Positions 47,543 through 60,249 of a stretch of DNA of 64,000 nucleotides are shown here, piece after piece (position 1 is the first letter of the stretch; each line of letters starts with the position of its first letter). The stretch spans positions 28,781,746-28,845,745 of the forward strand of contig NC_077241.1 of the NCBI RefSeq assembly GCF_947179165.1. Direction: 5' to 3'. A model generated the notes under the pieces. That model had not been told where the DNA came from, searched no databases, and saw only the letters and a list, made by a program, of their open reading frames with translations. Position numbers and translations under genes: made by a program. Source of the stretch: Solanum dulcamara (lineage: Eukaryota > Streptophyta > Magnoliopsida > Solanales > Solanaceae).

Positions 47543-49287
47543 CCCGATTTCGATCCATAAATTAATTAGCTAGGGTATTCTTATATCAAGTGGAGGTGTT
47601 TAATAACGTAAGTTACCTATTTGGGGAAGTAAAAAAGAGTAACAACCAGCCATAATATTTCAGCCGCGTCAAGGAGGTTCCGAAGTTAATTTTCAGCAAG
47701 TTTGGGAAGCCATATGATAAGCTATGACTTGATTCTCTTCTCCCACGTTTTTTAAAGGATTTGTAAATGTTATTAGGGTGTGAATAATGTTAATTTAGGG
47801 TTTGTAGCAGCACCAAATGGGCAGCAAATACTCCACACAGTTTCAGCGCGACTAGAAAAATTCCGAGGCAAGTTTTGGCGAGTTTTGGCTAATTTCGGGT
47901 AAGGTAAGACTTCTCCTTTAAATTTGAACTTTATGGGGTTGTTATGTAGGGTATTATATACCTTGTATACTTCTTTAAGTATAAAAAAGGTCGTGGAAAT
48001 GCTCGACAGTAGAAACAATCGAAAGTGAAGTAGTCGTAGTTAAATTGTAGTCTAAATGGGGTGTTATGCGTGTGGGGTGATGCTGCAGGTGTGTGGTGAT
48101 TTTTATCAGGGCCTAAATGTATTTTAAAATTGGTGTGGGTGCTTATGGTTTCAGACACACGACCCCTCATTTCGTATAATTAAAGATTGTGCAAAACAAA
48201 GACTAGAAACCCTATTTTGGTATTACAATTTTCAGCAAGTCGGGTGGAGTTTATATTGTGTAATGCTGCCATGTTTTACTTGTATATGAGCTGAAGGTTG
48301 TTGTTGTTGGTTGGATGTAGTAATTAGGTATGTAATTAGGAATTTGAATAGGGCATATTATAGGGGAGATGCTTCCCGATTTCCGTTAACTTTCTAGCTA
48401 ACTAAAGAACTAGTCGAGGAAGCGTACGAGGAAAGGAGTTCTATGAATACTCACGTATAAATTAAGACGCTGAAAAGTCTAAGGTTTTTGACATTCATAT
48501 GGCTTTTGTGTTTAATAGATTCAGAGGACGACGAGGCGAACGCGATAAATATTAATCCGTAAAAGGTATGTAAAGCTATTCCTTCTTTCGACATGTTTTG
48601 GTATAAGTATGTAAAGCGTATCTGTTCTTTCTTTTGGGCATGTCTTAGATCTAAGTGACAAGTGATGTGTGTATGAAGCTTGGGGTAACTCTATTCATGA
48701 GCTCTGAACATGATTCATGATTCATAATTCGTCACTGTTGAATGTTAAGACTCTTAAAGTAGTTAAGCTTCCATTCCTCAAGTCTTCTATATGTTGAGAA
48801 GTAGTGTATGTAAAGTTATTCTTCCTCTCTTTTGGTATGACTTAGATGTAAGTATTGTGTATATGAAGTTTGAAGTTATTCCACTCTTAAAACTCTTAGG
48901 GTGAGTTAAGACTCTTGTTCACTTCCTACTGATTAGAACTCCTGTAACAAGTTGAGTCATTACTTTTCAAGTCTTCCGTGTGATAGGAAGTGGTGCATGT
49001 AAAGCTTGTATTTTCCTGCTTCTAGAAAGACTAGACTAAAGGTTCTATAGGACATGGATTTGGATATATCCCCATTTATAGATTCTGAATGTAACGCATG
49101 ACTTGTACCCACTTTTGAATGACAAGGGCCTTGAAGTAGTTGAACTACGACCCTTGAGCTTCCTATAGGTTGAATACTGTTGGGTTGTGTAAGCTCCTAT
49201 ACCTAGGGGCTCTTGAACATGCTTTATGATGATATCTAAGGGATGTTTGATATGGTACAGAGTTTTGCGTGCACGTATATGCATTAT

Positions 49288-49560
49288 GATATATATACGA
49301 GTCGGGCCGGACGTACCTCGGCATATTTTGCTATGTAAGGATCGGGTCGTATGTTCCATGATAGATTATAAATTATATGGATCGGGTCATCGTATCTCGG
49401 CATTATTATGCATTATACGGATCGGGCTATCATACCTCAGCATCATCATGTAATATATGGATCGGGCCTTCGTACCTCGACATTATCATGTGACATATGC
49501 ATCGGGCCGTCGTTCCTCGACACGTGCTTGCTATATATATGAATCGGGTTGTATGTCCCA
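49288..49560 (+). repeat. Minisatellite, about 40-bp unit, 7 copies, E3 5' LTR
   Basis: The unit is approximately GGATCGGGCCATCGTACC then TCGGCATTATCATG plus a TATA-rich tail. Seven degenerate copies, and seven in the sister LTR (about 55293-55560). Unrelated by eye to the ~35-bp unit of E2 except for the CGGGCC core. Confidence 0.8.
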
Positions 49561-50350
49561 CAATGCTAATAATATGTATATGCCTATCATGATAGATGAT
49601 TTTTTTGTAACACCGAATCCCCAAACGGGCCAGATACGATGCGTGATAAGGGTATACATAAATTTATTTTATGAGATGCAGGTACAATACCCTATTAAAT
49701 ACTATACTTGGTTTCCTACATCCCTGTTTCAGTTGTTATCTAAGTTATGTATGCTTATAAACTCAGTACATGTATCGTACTGACCCCCTTTCTTTGGGGG
49801 GCTGGGTTTCATGCCCGCAGGTACAGATGTTCATTTCAAAGATCCGCTAGCTTAGGATTTCCGCTCAGCTATATTGTAAGTACTCCACTGTTTTGGAGCC
49901 TAGCTTTTAGGTACTGGTCCTGCGATGTATATATTTGTTTATGCAGGGGTACGACGGGGGCCCTATCGCGCCATATGTTATTTTTTCTATTTTTAGAGGT
50001 CTGTAGACATATGTATGTGGGTTGTTTAGAAGTTTATTTCGGTTATGCCTATGCGATATATTGTAAAAGCTATTATGTTGTGGCACCCTTGTCGGCTGGC
50101 TTTCCCTTTCATGACATGATGCAAATGAAAGAGGCTACAAGTGTATGAATATTTTATCACCCACTGGGTTCATATGTTTGGTTCCTATATCTAGGAGGCT
50201 ATATGAACATGAAAATTTTTTAACCTATTGAGGTTTTTGTGAGCAGTATCACGTTATACATAGTCCAATTTGACTATAGTCAATAGATAGGTACACGGGG
50301 GTCCAGGTCGGACCCAAGTCACGGCCCACGGGGTTGGGTCGTGACAGAAG

Positions 50351-50361
50351 TGGTATCAGAG
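50351..50361 (+). promoter_or_regulatory. E3 primer binding site
   Basis: TGGTATCAGAG: an exact 11-base match to the initiator tRNA-Met complement, 4 bases (GAAG) after the LTR end. Confidence 0.88.
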
Positions 50362-52500
50362 AAGTTTGTTCTTGGAATGTCTACAGATCGTGTCTAGTAG
50401 AGTCTTGGTTATCGGTGTATTGTGCACCACATCTATAGACGGGACGCTACAGGACATTTAAGATGTTACTTTCTTTCATATCTAAGATCGTGCGATATAG
50501 CCAAGTCATAGGGAACGAAATCCCTTATACTAACTTGTGATTTCAGCAGAAGGACAATATCGATAGAAAAAAGTAACTAACGATAATGGAAGTTACCAAG
50601 CATGCAGCTAAGCAAAGGCACGAAAGACAAATGGCAGGTAAGGTGTTTCAATATGATTGATATATAAAGTTGAAAAAAATGAAAGGAAAAATATACCGGA
50701 AAGTGTAACAAGTGCAGTTCAAATGGACATACGAGGTAAGTCCCTTTCCATACTACTAATTATGGGCGCCCTATGCGGCTGCGATATGAGATGATATGAT
50801 TATATATGTGTGCCCTGTGTGGCTGAGATGTTATACAATATGAATATATATATGTGTGCCTTGTCAGGCATTGTTGGTATTTTTTGCGTGTAGGTGTTGA
50901 CATAGTAAGAAATACAGAGGAAACTCTGCCTAAATTTTTGTAGAAATAAAAAGAGAATGAGATACAGGGTTGTAGTATGTATTGAAAGGTTGTGCTCATA
51001 ACAATGATGAGATTTGACTAAACAAGTATGGCTAACCTCGAGAAACAAGTTAATTGCGGAATTAATGGCAATAGAAACTAGGAGGTCAAAACTGGTATAG
51101 TAAAACGAAGTTAGAAAGGACCGATAAGCCAAAGAAGATAACTCAGAGAGGACTGACAGATCGGGATAAAACAATATAGTAAGGCATCGCCTGAATTGAT
51201 ATATAAGGATAAACTATGACAAGTTATAGTTAAAGGAAGTAACAGTATGATTAAGATAAAAGTACGAGGGATAAAGAATTGTGATGGATATGAAGTGTTA
51301 ATAAGACAGCTTGTGAAACATTAAGGATAATACTAACTAAGAAGGGTAAGTAGCCCATAGTAAGAATCGTGAAAAAAGTCAAGCGGAGTTATACTATGGG
51401 ACTGAATGCGAACAGGGTACCAGGTGAATATAACAAGAACTGTTATGAGAATAAGTAAAGCTTAGTAAGGAATTAACTAGAAGGTATGATGTGATCCATG
51501 CGAATTGAATGTAAAGATAGGTGTGAAACGGAAAAGCAAGCTACGGAATAAATAAGGAAGATTTATCAAGTTCTGTAAGGAAAGTTTCAAATAAAGGTTG
51601 TGTGATGACGAAAAGGATAGCTAGTGCAAGGAAATAAAGAGTAATATGGAATTCCTTGTGCCCAACCAAAAATGGATATGAGCTGGAGGAATAATAGAGA
51701 AGTTCTAATATAGGCGTTCAAGATAGATGTGATTAATTAAGTATGAGTACCGAACAAAAAGGGAAATAGACAGTTACGAATTGAAAGCATAGTACGATGA
51801 AAAGGTAATAAGATAATCCCCCTACTACAATGAAGTTAATATGGTTATAAGAAAGATTAGAAGTGAGCCTTAAGCACCTGACAAAGATGAAAGTTCAGGA
51901 GGCATAAAGAAGTATTGTGTATACGTGACTCCACCTTGATGATTAGTGAGATCCTGCAAGGAGAGGGAATGTTGATTTGCAGGACAATTGCTGCATTACA
52001 AGGTTATTAGAAGAATAAGAGGTATCCCCTAGAATAAGGTTAGTATAATGACGGAGCTTGAAATATGAATCATCAAAGCATAAGTACTTCTAAGTGGAAA
52101 ATTTTAACCAATTATGAGCATGAGCTAATTACTGATTGGGATGAATGGAATGTGGCTTTGAATGCACGACTACATTACGGATATTACTCGAGTATCAATC
52201 ATTGGGTGAGATTTTATACGATATATTGCAGACACTATAGCATCCTATGGTTGTTCTAGGGTTTCCTATTAAGTCAACCTAACGTGGGGATGATTTAACA
52301 GAAAATGTAGATATGGTGCAGCACGTTAAATATGTTAAAGTAGAATCATTCACATGTGAATAGCTGAAAATAAATGGAGGGTGACATGGGTACACCCTAA
52401 AAGGGAGGAAGTAGACAAGAGAAGTACAAGCGTAGGAGAAAATCAACTGACGCTATCGTATATAAATGGGAACGCTTAAACTTCAAACGAGACCCTATAA
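50362..52500 (+). other. E3 leader and unknown internal region
   Basis: Leader with two or three GTGCCCTGTGTGGCTG-type short repeats (about 50765-50870). Then a stretch of about 700 bp (51230-51960) shared in part with D (58510-58940) but lacking in E2. Then the stretch equivalent to E2's 14625-14843, here broken. No protein family recognised. Confidence 0.55.
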
Positions 52501-52610
52501 GGGATGAACACGATCATACCCGCACTAATGCACCGGATTCCGTCAAAACTCTGAAGTTAAGAGTGCTTGGGTGAGAGTAGCGCTGGGATGGGTGACCCGT
52601 CTAGAAAGTG
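52501..52610 (+). pseudogene. 5S rRNA-derived block in E3
   Basis: CGATCATACC, GCACTAATGCACCGGATTCC, GAAGTTAAGAGTGCTTGGG, GAGAGTAGCGCTGGGATGGG TGACC, ending near AGAAAGT. Box C is intact and box A has one change. Same strand as the element. The last bases of 5S are missing, as in E2 and D, showing a shared 3' breakpoint. Confidence 0.87.
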
Positions 52611-52700
52611 AAAGAGGAAATGAAACACAACTATCCGTACCTATTTCCTATATCTACAGGTAATCCTAACCTTTGGAACTCTGATATTGATTACTCCATG
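52611..52700 (+). pseudogene. E3 chromodomain tail
   Basis: The text just after the 5S block reads EEMKHNYPYLFPIST, the very end of the integrase chromodomain as seen in E2 and D. A deletion has joined the 5S block to it. Confidence 0.6.
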
Positions 52701-52775
52701 AAAGTATATGTTATGGCAACAGGACAGAGGACCTTTCCATATAATCGGTATAAGGTCCGGAGGAAGGTTTTGGTT

Positions 52776-52811
52776 TACATTTGAGGACGAATATTCTAAA
52801 GGGGAGAAGGA
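52776..52811 (+). promoter_or_regulatory. E3 polypurine tract with decayed hairpin
   Basis: AAAGGGGAGAAGGA (52798-52811). The hairpin upstream (about 52776-52795) has lost pairing in several positions, the only element where it is clearly damaged. Confidence 0.75.
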
Positions 52812-55800
52812 TGTTACACCCCGTACTTTGGTACCTTGGAATGCTTCGTAAGATTCTTAAGTCTGGGAAGGCTCTTAAGTTTCTTAGAAGTCATCATGTG
52901 ATTCGGATAATCTATAACACTATCAAATAATCCTAAGGAAAGGAGAAGGAGATACTCCATAAGAGAGAAGATTGGAAATAGGGTTACAAGAATCCGAAAG
53001 AAGTTGGAGGCTAAGTAGTGATTCGTAGGACTCTACATACTTGTGAAAGCTATTACTTGGGACATTTTGCATACTAAGCTACTTGAGTACACGTCGAGCT
53101 TAAATAGAAAGGAATGCATAGGCTCTTGAAGTAAGATGAGATTATGAACCAACGAGGAAGGGGAAAAGATGACACGTGGCAGCCAATGGAGGAGCGACAC
53201 ATGGTAGCACCTCAATCAAGAATGTTACACACCTACTTAGAGTCCAGTAGGTGACCCACCTACTTGGGAGGTGGGGCCCACAAGGACACGTGACAGCCTA
53301 GGGGTAAGGCATGGATCTGTGGCCCAATAGGGGATGGACACGTGTCACCATATGGGGATGACACGTGTCACCATATGGGGATGACACGTGTCACCTCCTT
53401 AGACCACATATATACATGTATATCATGTCTTAAGTCCAGTTCCTGCACTTAGACATCAGCAAACAAAAAGAAAAGCAAACCCTAGAATAAGAGAGAAAAA
53501 CGTGACGGCTTGGAGGGAAACAATAGGTAAGTCCCGATTTCGCTCCATAAATTAATTAGCTAGGGTATTCTTCTATCAAGTGGAGGTGTTTAATAACATA
53601 ACTTACCTATTTTGGGCAGCAAAAACGAGTAACAACTAGCCATAATATTTCAGCCGCGTCAAGGAGGTTCCGAAGTTAATTTTCAGCAAGTTTGGGAAGC
53701 CATATGATAAGCTATGGCTTGATTATATTCTCCCACGTTTTTTAAAGGATTTGGAAATGTTATGAGGGTGTGAATAATGTGAATTTAGGGTTTGGAGCAG
53801 AACCAAATGGACAGCAAACAGTCCACACAATTTCAGAGCGACTAGAGAAGTTCCGAGGCAAGTTTTGGCGAGTTTTGGCTAATTTCGGGTAAGGTAAGAC
53901 TTATACTTTAAATTTGGACTTTATGGGGTTGTTATGAAAGGTATTATATACTTTTTATACTTCTTGAAGTATAAAAAATGCCGTGGAGATGCTCTACAAT
54001 GGAAACAATCAAAAGTGAAGTCGTCGTAGTTAAATTGTAGTCGAAATGGGGTGTTGTGCATGTGGGGTGATGCTGCAGGTGTGTGGTGATTTTTTGCAGA
54101 GAATAAATGTATTTTAAAATGGGTGTGGGTGTTGATGGTTTCAGCCACACGACCCCTCGTTTTGTATAATTAATGATTTTGCGAAACAAAGACTAGAAAC
54201 CCTATTTTGGTATTACAATTTTCAGCAAGTCGGGTGGAGTTTATATTGTGTAATGTTGCCATGTTTTACTTGTATATAAGCTGCAGGTTGTTGTTGTTGG
54301 TTGTCTGTAGTAATTAGGTATTTAATTGGTAATTCGGATAGGGCATATTATAGGGAAGATGATGCCCGATTTCCGTTAACTTTCTAGCTAACTAAAGAAC
54401 TAGTTGAGGAAGCGAGGGAGGAAAGGAGTTCTATGAATACTCACGTATAACTTAAGACGCTGAAAAGTCTAGGGTTGTTGACATTCATATGGATTTCATG
54501 TTAAATGGGTTCAGAGGACGCATGGCAAACGCGGTAAATATTAATCCGTAAAAGGTATGTAAAGGTATTCCTTCTTTTGGCATGTTTTGGTATAAGTATG
54601 TAAAGCTTATCTGTTCTTTCTTTTGGGTATGTCTTAGATCTAAGTGACAAGTGATATATGTATGAAGCTTGGGGTAACTCTATTCATGAGCTTTGAACAT
54701 GATTCATGATTCATAATTCGTGTTCACTGTTGATTGTTAAGACTCTTAAAGTAGTTAAGCTTCCATTCCTCAAGTCTTCTATATGCTGAGAAGTAGTGTA
54801 TGTAAAGTTATTCTTCCTCTCTTTTGGCATGACTTAGATGTAAGTATTGTGTATATGAAGTTTGAAGTTATTCCACTCTTAAAACTCTGAGGGTAGGTTA
54901 AGACTCTTGTTCACTTCCTACTAATTAGAACTCCTGTAACAAGTTGAGTCATTACTTTTCAAGTCTTCCGTGTGATAGGAAGTGGTGCATGTAAAGCTTG
55001 TCTTTTCCTGCTTCTAGAAAGACTAGACTAAAGGTTTTATAGGAAATGGATTTGGATATAGCCCCATTTATAGATTCTGGATGTAACTCATGACTTGTAC
55101 CCACTTTTGAATGACAATGGCCTTGAAGTAGTTGAACTACGACTCTTGAGCTTCTTATAGGTTGAATAGTGTTGGGATGTGTAAGCTCATATACCTAGGG
55201 GCTCTTGAACATGCTTTATGATGATATCTAAGGGATGTTTCATATGTTACAAAGTTTTGCATGCATGTATATGCATTATGATATATATACGGATCGGGCC
55301 AGACGTACCTCGACATATTTTGCTATGTAAGGATTGGGTCGTATGTTCTATGACAGATTATGCATTATACGGATCGGGCTATCGTACCTTGGAATTATTA
55401 TGCATTATACGGATCGGGCCATCGTACCTTGGCATCATCATGTAATATATGGATTGGGTCGTTGTACCTCGGCATTATCATGTGAAATATGGATCGGGCC
55501 ATCATTCCTCGGTAGGTGCTTGTTGTATACATGAATCAGGTTGTACATCCCATAGTACTAATAATATGCATATGCCTATCATGATAGATGATGTGTTTCT
55601 AACACCGAGTCCCCAAGCGGACCGGATACGGTGCGTGATAAGGGTATCAATGACTTTATTTTATGAGATGTAGGTATAGTACCCTATTAAATGCTATACT
55701 TGGTTTCCTGCATCCCTGCTTCAGTTGTTATCTCAGTTATGTATGCTTATATACCCAGTACATGTATCGTACTGACCCTCCTTTCTTTGGGGGGCTACAT

Positions 55801-56338
55801 TTCATGCCCATAGGTACAGATGTTCATTTCAGAGATCCGCCAGCTTATGATTTTCGCGCAGCTATGTTGGAAGTGCTCTACTGTTTTAGAGCATAGCTTT
55901 TGGGTACTGGTCCTGCGATGTATATATTTGTTTATGCAGGGGTACAGCGGGGGGCGTGTCCCGCCATATGTTATCGTTCCTATTCTTAGAGGTCTGTAGA
56001 CATATGTATGTGGGTTGTTTAGGTGTTTATTTCGGTTATGCCTATGCGATATGTTGTAAAAGCTATTATGTTGTGGCAGCCTTGTCGGCTGGCTTTCCCT
56101 TTCATGACATTATGCAAATGAAAGAGGCTACACGTGTATGAATATTTTATCACCCACTGGGTTCATGTGTTTGGTTCCTATATTTAGGAGGCTATATGAA
56201 CATGAAAAAGTTTTAACATATTGAGGTTTTTGTGAGCAGTATCACGTTATACATAGTCCAATTTGATTATAGTCAACAAATAGGTACATGGGGTCCAGGT
56301 CAGACCTAAGTCGCGGCCGACGGGGTTGGGTCGTGACA
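52812..56338 (+). repeat. E3 3' LTR (3527 bp)
   Basis: Collinear with the 5' LTR and only 24 bp shorter; one missing 23-bp G-box unit explains nearly all of it. G-box cluster about 53332-53395, TATA about 53406, minisatellite about 55293-55560. Confidence 0.9.
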
Positions 56339-56343
56339 TCTAT
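56339..56343. repeat. Target site duplication of E3, right copy
   Basis: TCTAT, 4 of 5 bases as at 46791-46795. Confidence 0.75.
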
Positions 56344-57631
56344 TAATACTAGGACTTAGAGTTCCTATTCCTAAGGACTCTGTGATGAAAGATGTTTATG
56401 ATTTCCTTGAGCCAGTTGGCATTACCCTAAAATATGTCTATAATTCTTGAGATTTCTCTTAATATAGCCCTAGTGCCATTCAAAAGGCACTTGGGATGAT
56501 TATTATCTTGATCCACGAACGATAGTTCAGTATGATTACCCTAGTGAGTCTTAGATAATGATCTACCTATATATGATGATTATGACACCGAGTCTCCTAA
56601 AGGGCCAAGTACAGTATATGATGATATGATGATAACACTGAGTCCCCTAATGGGCCGCGTACGGTATGTGAGGATATGATTATAACACTGAGTCCCCTAA
56701 TGGGCTGGGTACGGTATGTTATGATGTGATTATAACACCGAGTCCCCTAAAGGATTGGGTACGGTATATGATGATATGATGAAGACACTAAGTCCCCTAA
56801 TGGGCTGGGTATGGTATGTGATGATATGATTATAACACCGAGACCCATACTAGGCTGGGTACAGTATGATATGTAATGATAGATAGGCATGCATGTGAAA
56901 ACATAATAATGTAATCGTAACATATGACATGCCACCGTATGCGATAACATGGTAACACCGAGTCCCCCAGCGGGCTGAATACGGTATGTGAAGATGGTGT
57001 ACATGCCCTTATGTTATAAGATGCAGGTATAGTGCCTTATTAACTGTTATACCTGTTTCCTGCATCCCCATTCCAGTTGTTCTCTCAGTTGTGATGTGTT
57101 ATGCTTTATATACTCAGTACATATATCATACTGACCCCCCATTCCCTAGGGGGCTGCATTTCATGCCTGCAGGTACAAATGTTCATTCTGGAGATCCGTC
57201 AGCTTAGGAGTTCCTCTCAGCTATATCGGAAGGTCTTCATTGTTCTGGAGCCTAATTTTTGATACTGGTTACTTAATGTATATATTTGTACATTTAGGGG
57301 TACGACGGGGTGCCTGTCCCGCCATATGTGGTTGTTACTATTCCTAGAGGTCTGTAGACATATGGATTTGGGTTGTTTATAAGTTTGTTTCGACTGTGTC
57401 TATATGGCATGTTGTAAATGTGTTTATTTTATAGCAGTCTCGTCGGCGCGTGCTCTTTCATGATATGATACGAATGAAAGAGGCTACAAGTACATGAAAA
57501 AGTTTTAAACTATTGAGGTTTTTGTGTATAGTATCACATCACACACGGTTCAACTTAAGTGTAGCTGATAAATACGCATAAAAGGGTCCTGGTTGGACTC
57601 CAGTCGCGGCCTACGAGGTTGGGTCATGACA
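56344..57631 (+). repeat. D 5' LTR, segment 3
   Basis: Resumes after E3 and ends GTTGGGTCATGACA. Contains the ~50-bp minisatellite (56580-56870) and the C-run/G-run stem-loop near 57135-57153. Confidence 0.87.
56580..56870 (+). repeat. Minisatellite, about 50-bp unit, 6 copies, D 5' LTR
   Basis: The unit is approximately AACACCGAGTCCCCTAATGG then GCTGGGTACGGTATGTGATG plus ATATGATTAT. Six copies, with a detached copy near 56952. The 3' LTR has five (about 62965-63205) and a detached copy near 63282. Confidence 0.85.
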
Positions 57632-57635
57632 GAAG

Positions 57636-57646
57636 TGGTATCAAAG
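57636..57646 (+). promoter_or_regulatory. D primer binding site
   Basis: TGGTATCAAAG: the initiator tRNA-Met site with one change, after the GAAG spacer. Confidence 0.82.
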
Positions 57647-59488
57647 CAGCTTGTCTTTAGAATGTCTATAGACTGTGTCTAGTAGAGTCTTGTTTATCGG
57701 TGTGTTGTGCACCACATCTATAGACAGGAGGCTACAGGACATTTAGGATGTTACTTTCTTTCATATCTAAGATCGTACGATAGAGCTGAGCCATAGGAAA
57801 TGAAATTCCTCATACTAACCTGTGATTTTAGCAGGAGGACAACGCCGATAGAAGAAAGTAACTGACAATATTGGATGTTACGAAGCACGCATATAAGAAA
57901 AGGCACGAAGGACCTATGTCAGGTAAGGTGTTGCAATATAATTGATATATAAAGTTGGGAAATGAAAGGAAAATTATACAGGAAAGTACAACAGATGAAG
58001 TTCGAGGGGACATACGAGGTAAGTCCATGTTCATACTGCTAATATGGGCGCCCTGTGTGGCTGCGATATGAGATGATATGAATATATATGTGTGGCCTAG
58101 GTGGCTACGATATAATACGATACGAATATATATTTGTGTGCCCTGTGAGGCATTGTTGGTATTTTCTTTGTGCAGTTATTGAGATAGTAAGAAATACAAA
58201 GGAAACTCTGCCCAAATTTTACTAGAAATAAAAGAAGAATGAGATACAGGGATGTAGTATGTCTTGAAAGGTTATTCTCGCAACAATGATGATATTTGAC
58301 TAAACGAGTATGGCTGACCTCGAGAAATAAGTTAATGATTGAGTTAATGACAATAGAAACTAGGAGGTCGATACTGGAATAGTAGAACGAAGTTAGAAAG
58401 GACATATAAGCCAAAGAAGATGACTCAGAGAGGACTGATAGATCAGGATAAAATGATATAGTAAGGCATCACCTGAATTGATACATAGGGATAAACTATG
58501 ACAATTTATAGTTGAAGGAAGTAACAGTATGATTAAGACAAGAGTACGGGGGATAAAGAATTGTGACGGATATGAAGTGTTAATAAGATAGCTTGTGAAA
58601 CATTAAGGATAATACTAACTAAGAAAGGTAGGTAGCCCATAGTAAGAATCATGAAAAAAGTCAAGCGGAGTTATACTATGGGACTGAATGTGAACAGGGT
58701 ACTAGGTGAATATAACAAAAACCATTGTGAGAATAAGTAAAGCTTAGTAAGGAAAGTTTTGAATAAAGGTTGTGTGATGATAAAAAGGATAGCTAGTACA
58801 AGGAAATAAAGAGTAATATAATGAAGTTAATATGGTTTTAAGCTGGATTAGAAGGGAGCCTGAAGCACATGACAAAGATGAAAGTTCAGAAAGGATAACG
58901 AAGTTAATATACGTGAATCCACCTTGATGATTAGTGAGATCCTACAAGGAGAGGATATGTCAATTTGCAGAACAACTGCTGCATTGTGAGGTTATTAGAA
59001 GAATAAGCTGTATCCACGGGAATAAAGTTAGTATAATGACGAAGCTTGAAATATGAGTCATTAAAGTATAAGTACACTCGAATGGGGAATTTGAACCAAG
59101 TATGAGCCCCCGCTAATAACTGATTGGGATGAATAGAATGTGGCTTTGAATGCACTGCTACATTACGTATATTACTCAAGTATCAATCGTTAGATGAGAT
59201 TTTATATGATATATTCCAAATACTAATTCACCCTACAGTTGTGCGAGGGTTTCCTATAAAGGCAACCTAATAAATGGAAGATTTAACAGAGCATGTAGAT
59301 ATGGTGCAGCATGTTAAATATGTTGGAGTAGAATCATTCGCATGTGAATAGCTGAAAATAAATGGAGAATGACATGGGTACACCCTAAAAGGGGGGAAGT
59401 GGACAAGAGAAGTACAAGCGTAAGAGAAAATCAACTGACGCTATCGTATGTAAATAGGAATGCTTAAACTTCAAACGAGACCCCATAA
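57647..59488 (+). other. D leader and unknown internal region
   Basis: Leader with GTGTGGCTGCGATATGAG-type short repeats (about 58045-58155). The following text is shared with E3 and E2. The equivalent of E2's 72-codon open stretch lies about 59130-59350 and is interrupted. No gene recognised. Confidence 0.55.
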
Positions 59489-59597
59489 GGGATGGACGCG
59501 ATCATACCCGCACTAATGCAACAGATTCCGTCAAAACTCCGAAGTTAAGCGTGCTTGGATGAGAGTAGCACTGGGATGGGTGACCTTCTGAGAAGTG
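59489..59597 (+). pseudogene. 5S rRNA-derived block in D
   Basis: GGACGCGATCATACC, GCACTAATGCA, CCGTCAAAACTCCGAAGTTAAGCGTGCTTGG, GAGAGTAGCACTGGGATGGG TGACC, ending near AGAAGT. Boxes A and C are intact and the overall match to plant 5S is the best of the three plus-strand copies. Same sense as the element; the 3' end is truncated at the same place as in E2 and E3. Confidence 0.88.
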
Positions 59598-60249
59598 AAA
59601 AAGGGAACGAAACAAGTATGACAAAAAGAGATTATAAAGGCGTGTTAGTACAATGACACATATAGAACAGAGTAAGCCAAGAGCAGAAAAGATTATGAAT
59701 GAAATACAATGCACTTCGTGAAAATGGCATAAGAATAGTTGTGTAGCTTACGAACATTGGCATACTAAGAGCAAGGTCAAATGATTACTCGATAAAAGTA
59801 AGTTAGTAATAGAAATATGATTGCCATATTTAAAATCTATTAAAGGAAAGTGTAAGATGATTCGTGGCAGAGCTATTAAGATATAATCGGTACTACAGAC
59901 AAAAGCCATAGCGGAGCCCTGGCCTCGACCGAAGGAGGTAAACCGCTAGTATAGCGACACTAAAGCATTTTCTGAATGGCTCTACGTACCTACACATGTT
60001 TGTGTAAGAATTAAAGTATAATGTGTGGTAATAAAACTAGAAAGAAGATCTGAGTAAAAGAGCAAGATACCATACCTAAGGTGTTACAAGTTGAATTAAG
60101 AGGAGTTGTATAATGGCTTAAACGAAGAGGAGCATCAGCGGCTTGATAGCCTATTACGGGGGATGGGAATCCCGACTCGGAGATGGAAGGTGGTTAATAT
60201 AGGTTATAGTGCAGGCTGACCTCGCACTCTACAGAAGTATAAGTTCATA

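Larger units (their letters stand above)
46796..50346 (+). repeat. E3 5' LTR (3551 bp)
   Basis: Starts TGTTACACCCC and ends GGGTCGTGACA. Carries the G-box tandem (47317-47405), TATA, splice-donor leader, a ~40-bp minisatellite (49288-49560) and the C-run/G-run stem-loop near 49783-49802. Confidence 0.9.
46796..56338 (+). mobile_element. E3: complete plus-strand LTR retrotransposon, non-autonomous
   Basis: LTRs 46796-50346 (3551 bp) and 52812-56338 (3527 bp) enclose an internal region of only 2465 bp, the shortest here. Internal order: primer site, leader, short unknown conserved stretch, 5S-derived block, then directly the last few codons of the chromodomain and the purine tract. All integrase core and most of the chromodomain are absent. 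Inserted in D's 5' LTR next to D's minisatellite. Confidence 0.9.

Noticed and set aside
50351..50361. tRNA-Met gene fragment
   Set aside because: Only the 11-base complement of the tRNA 3' end is present, at the LTR border; it is a primer binding site.
59489..59597. A functional 5S rRNA gene
   Set aside because: Ends are missing or changed, the T-run terminator is absent in E2, E3 and D, and each copy sits inside a retrotransposon rather than in a tandem 5S cluster.
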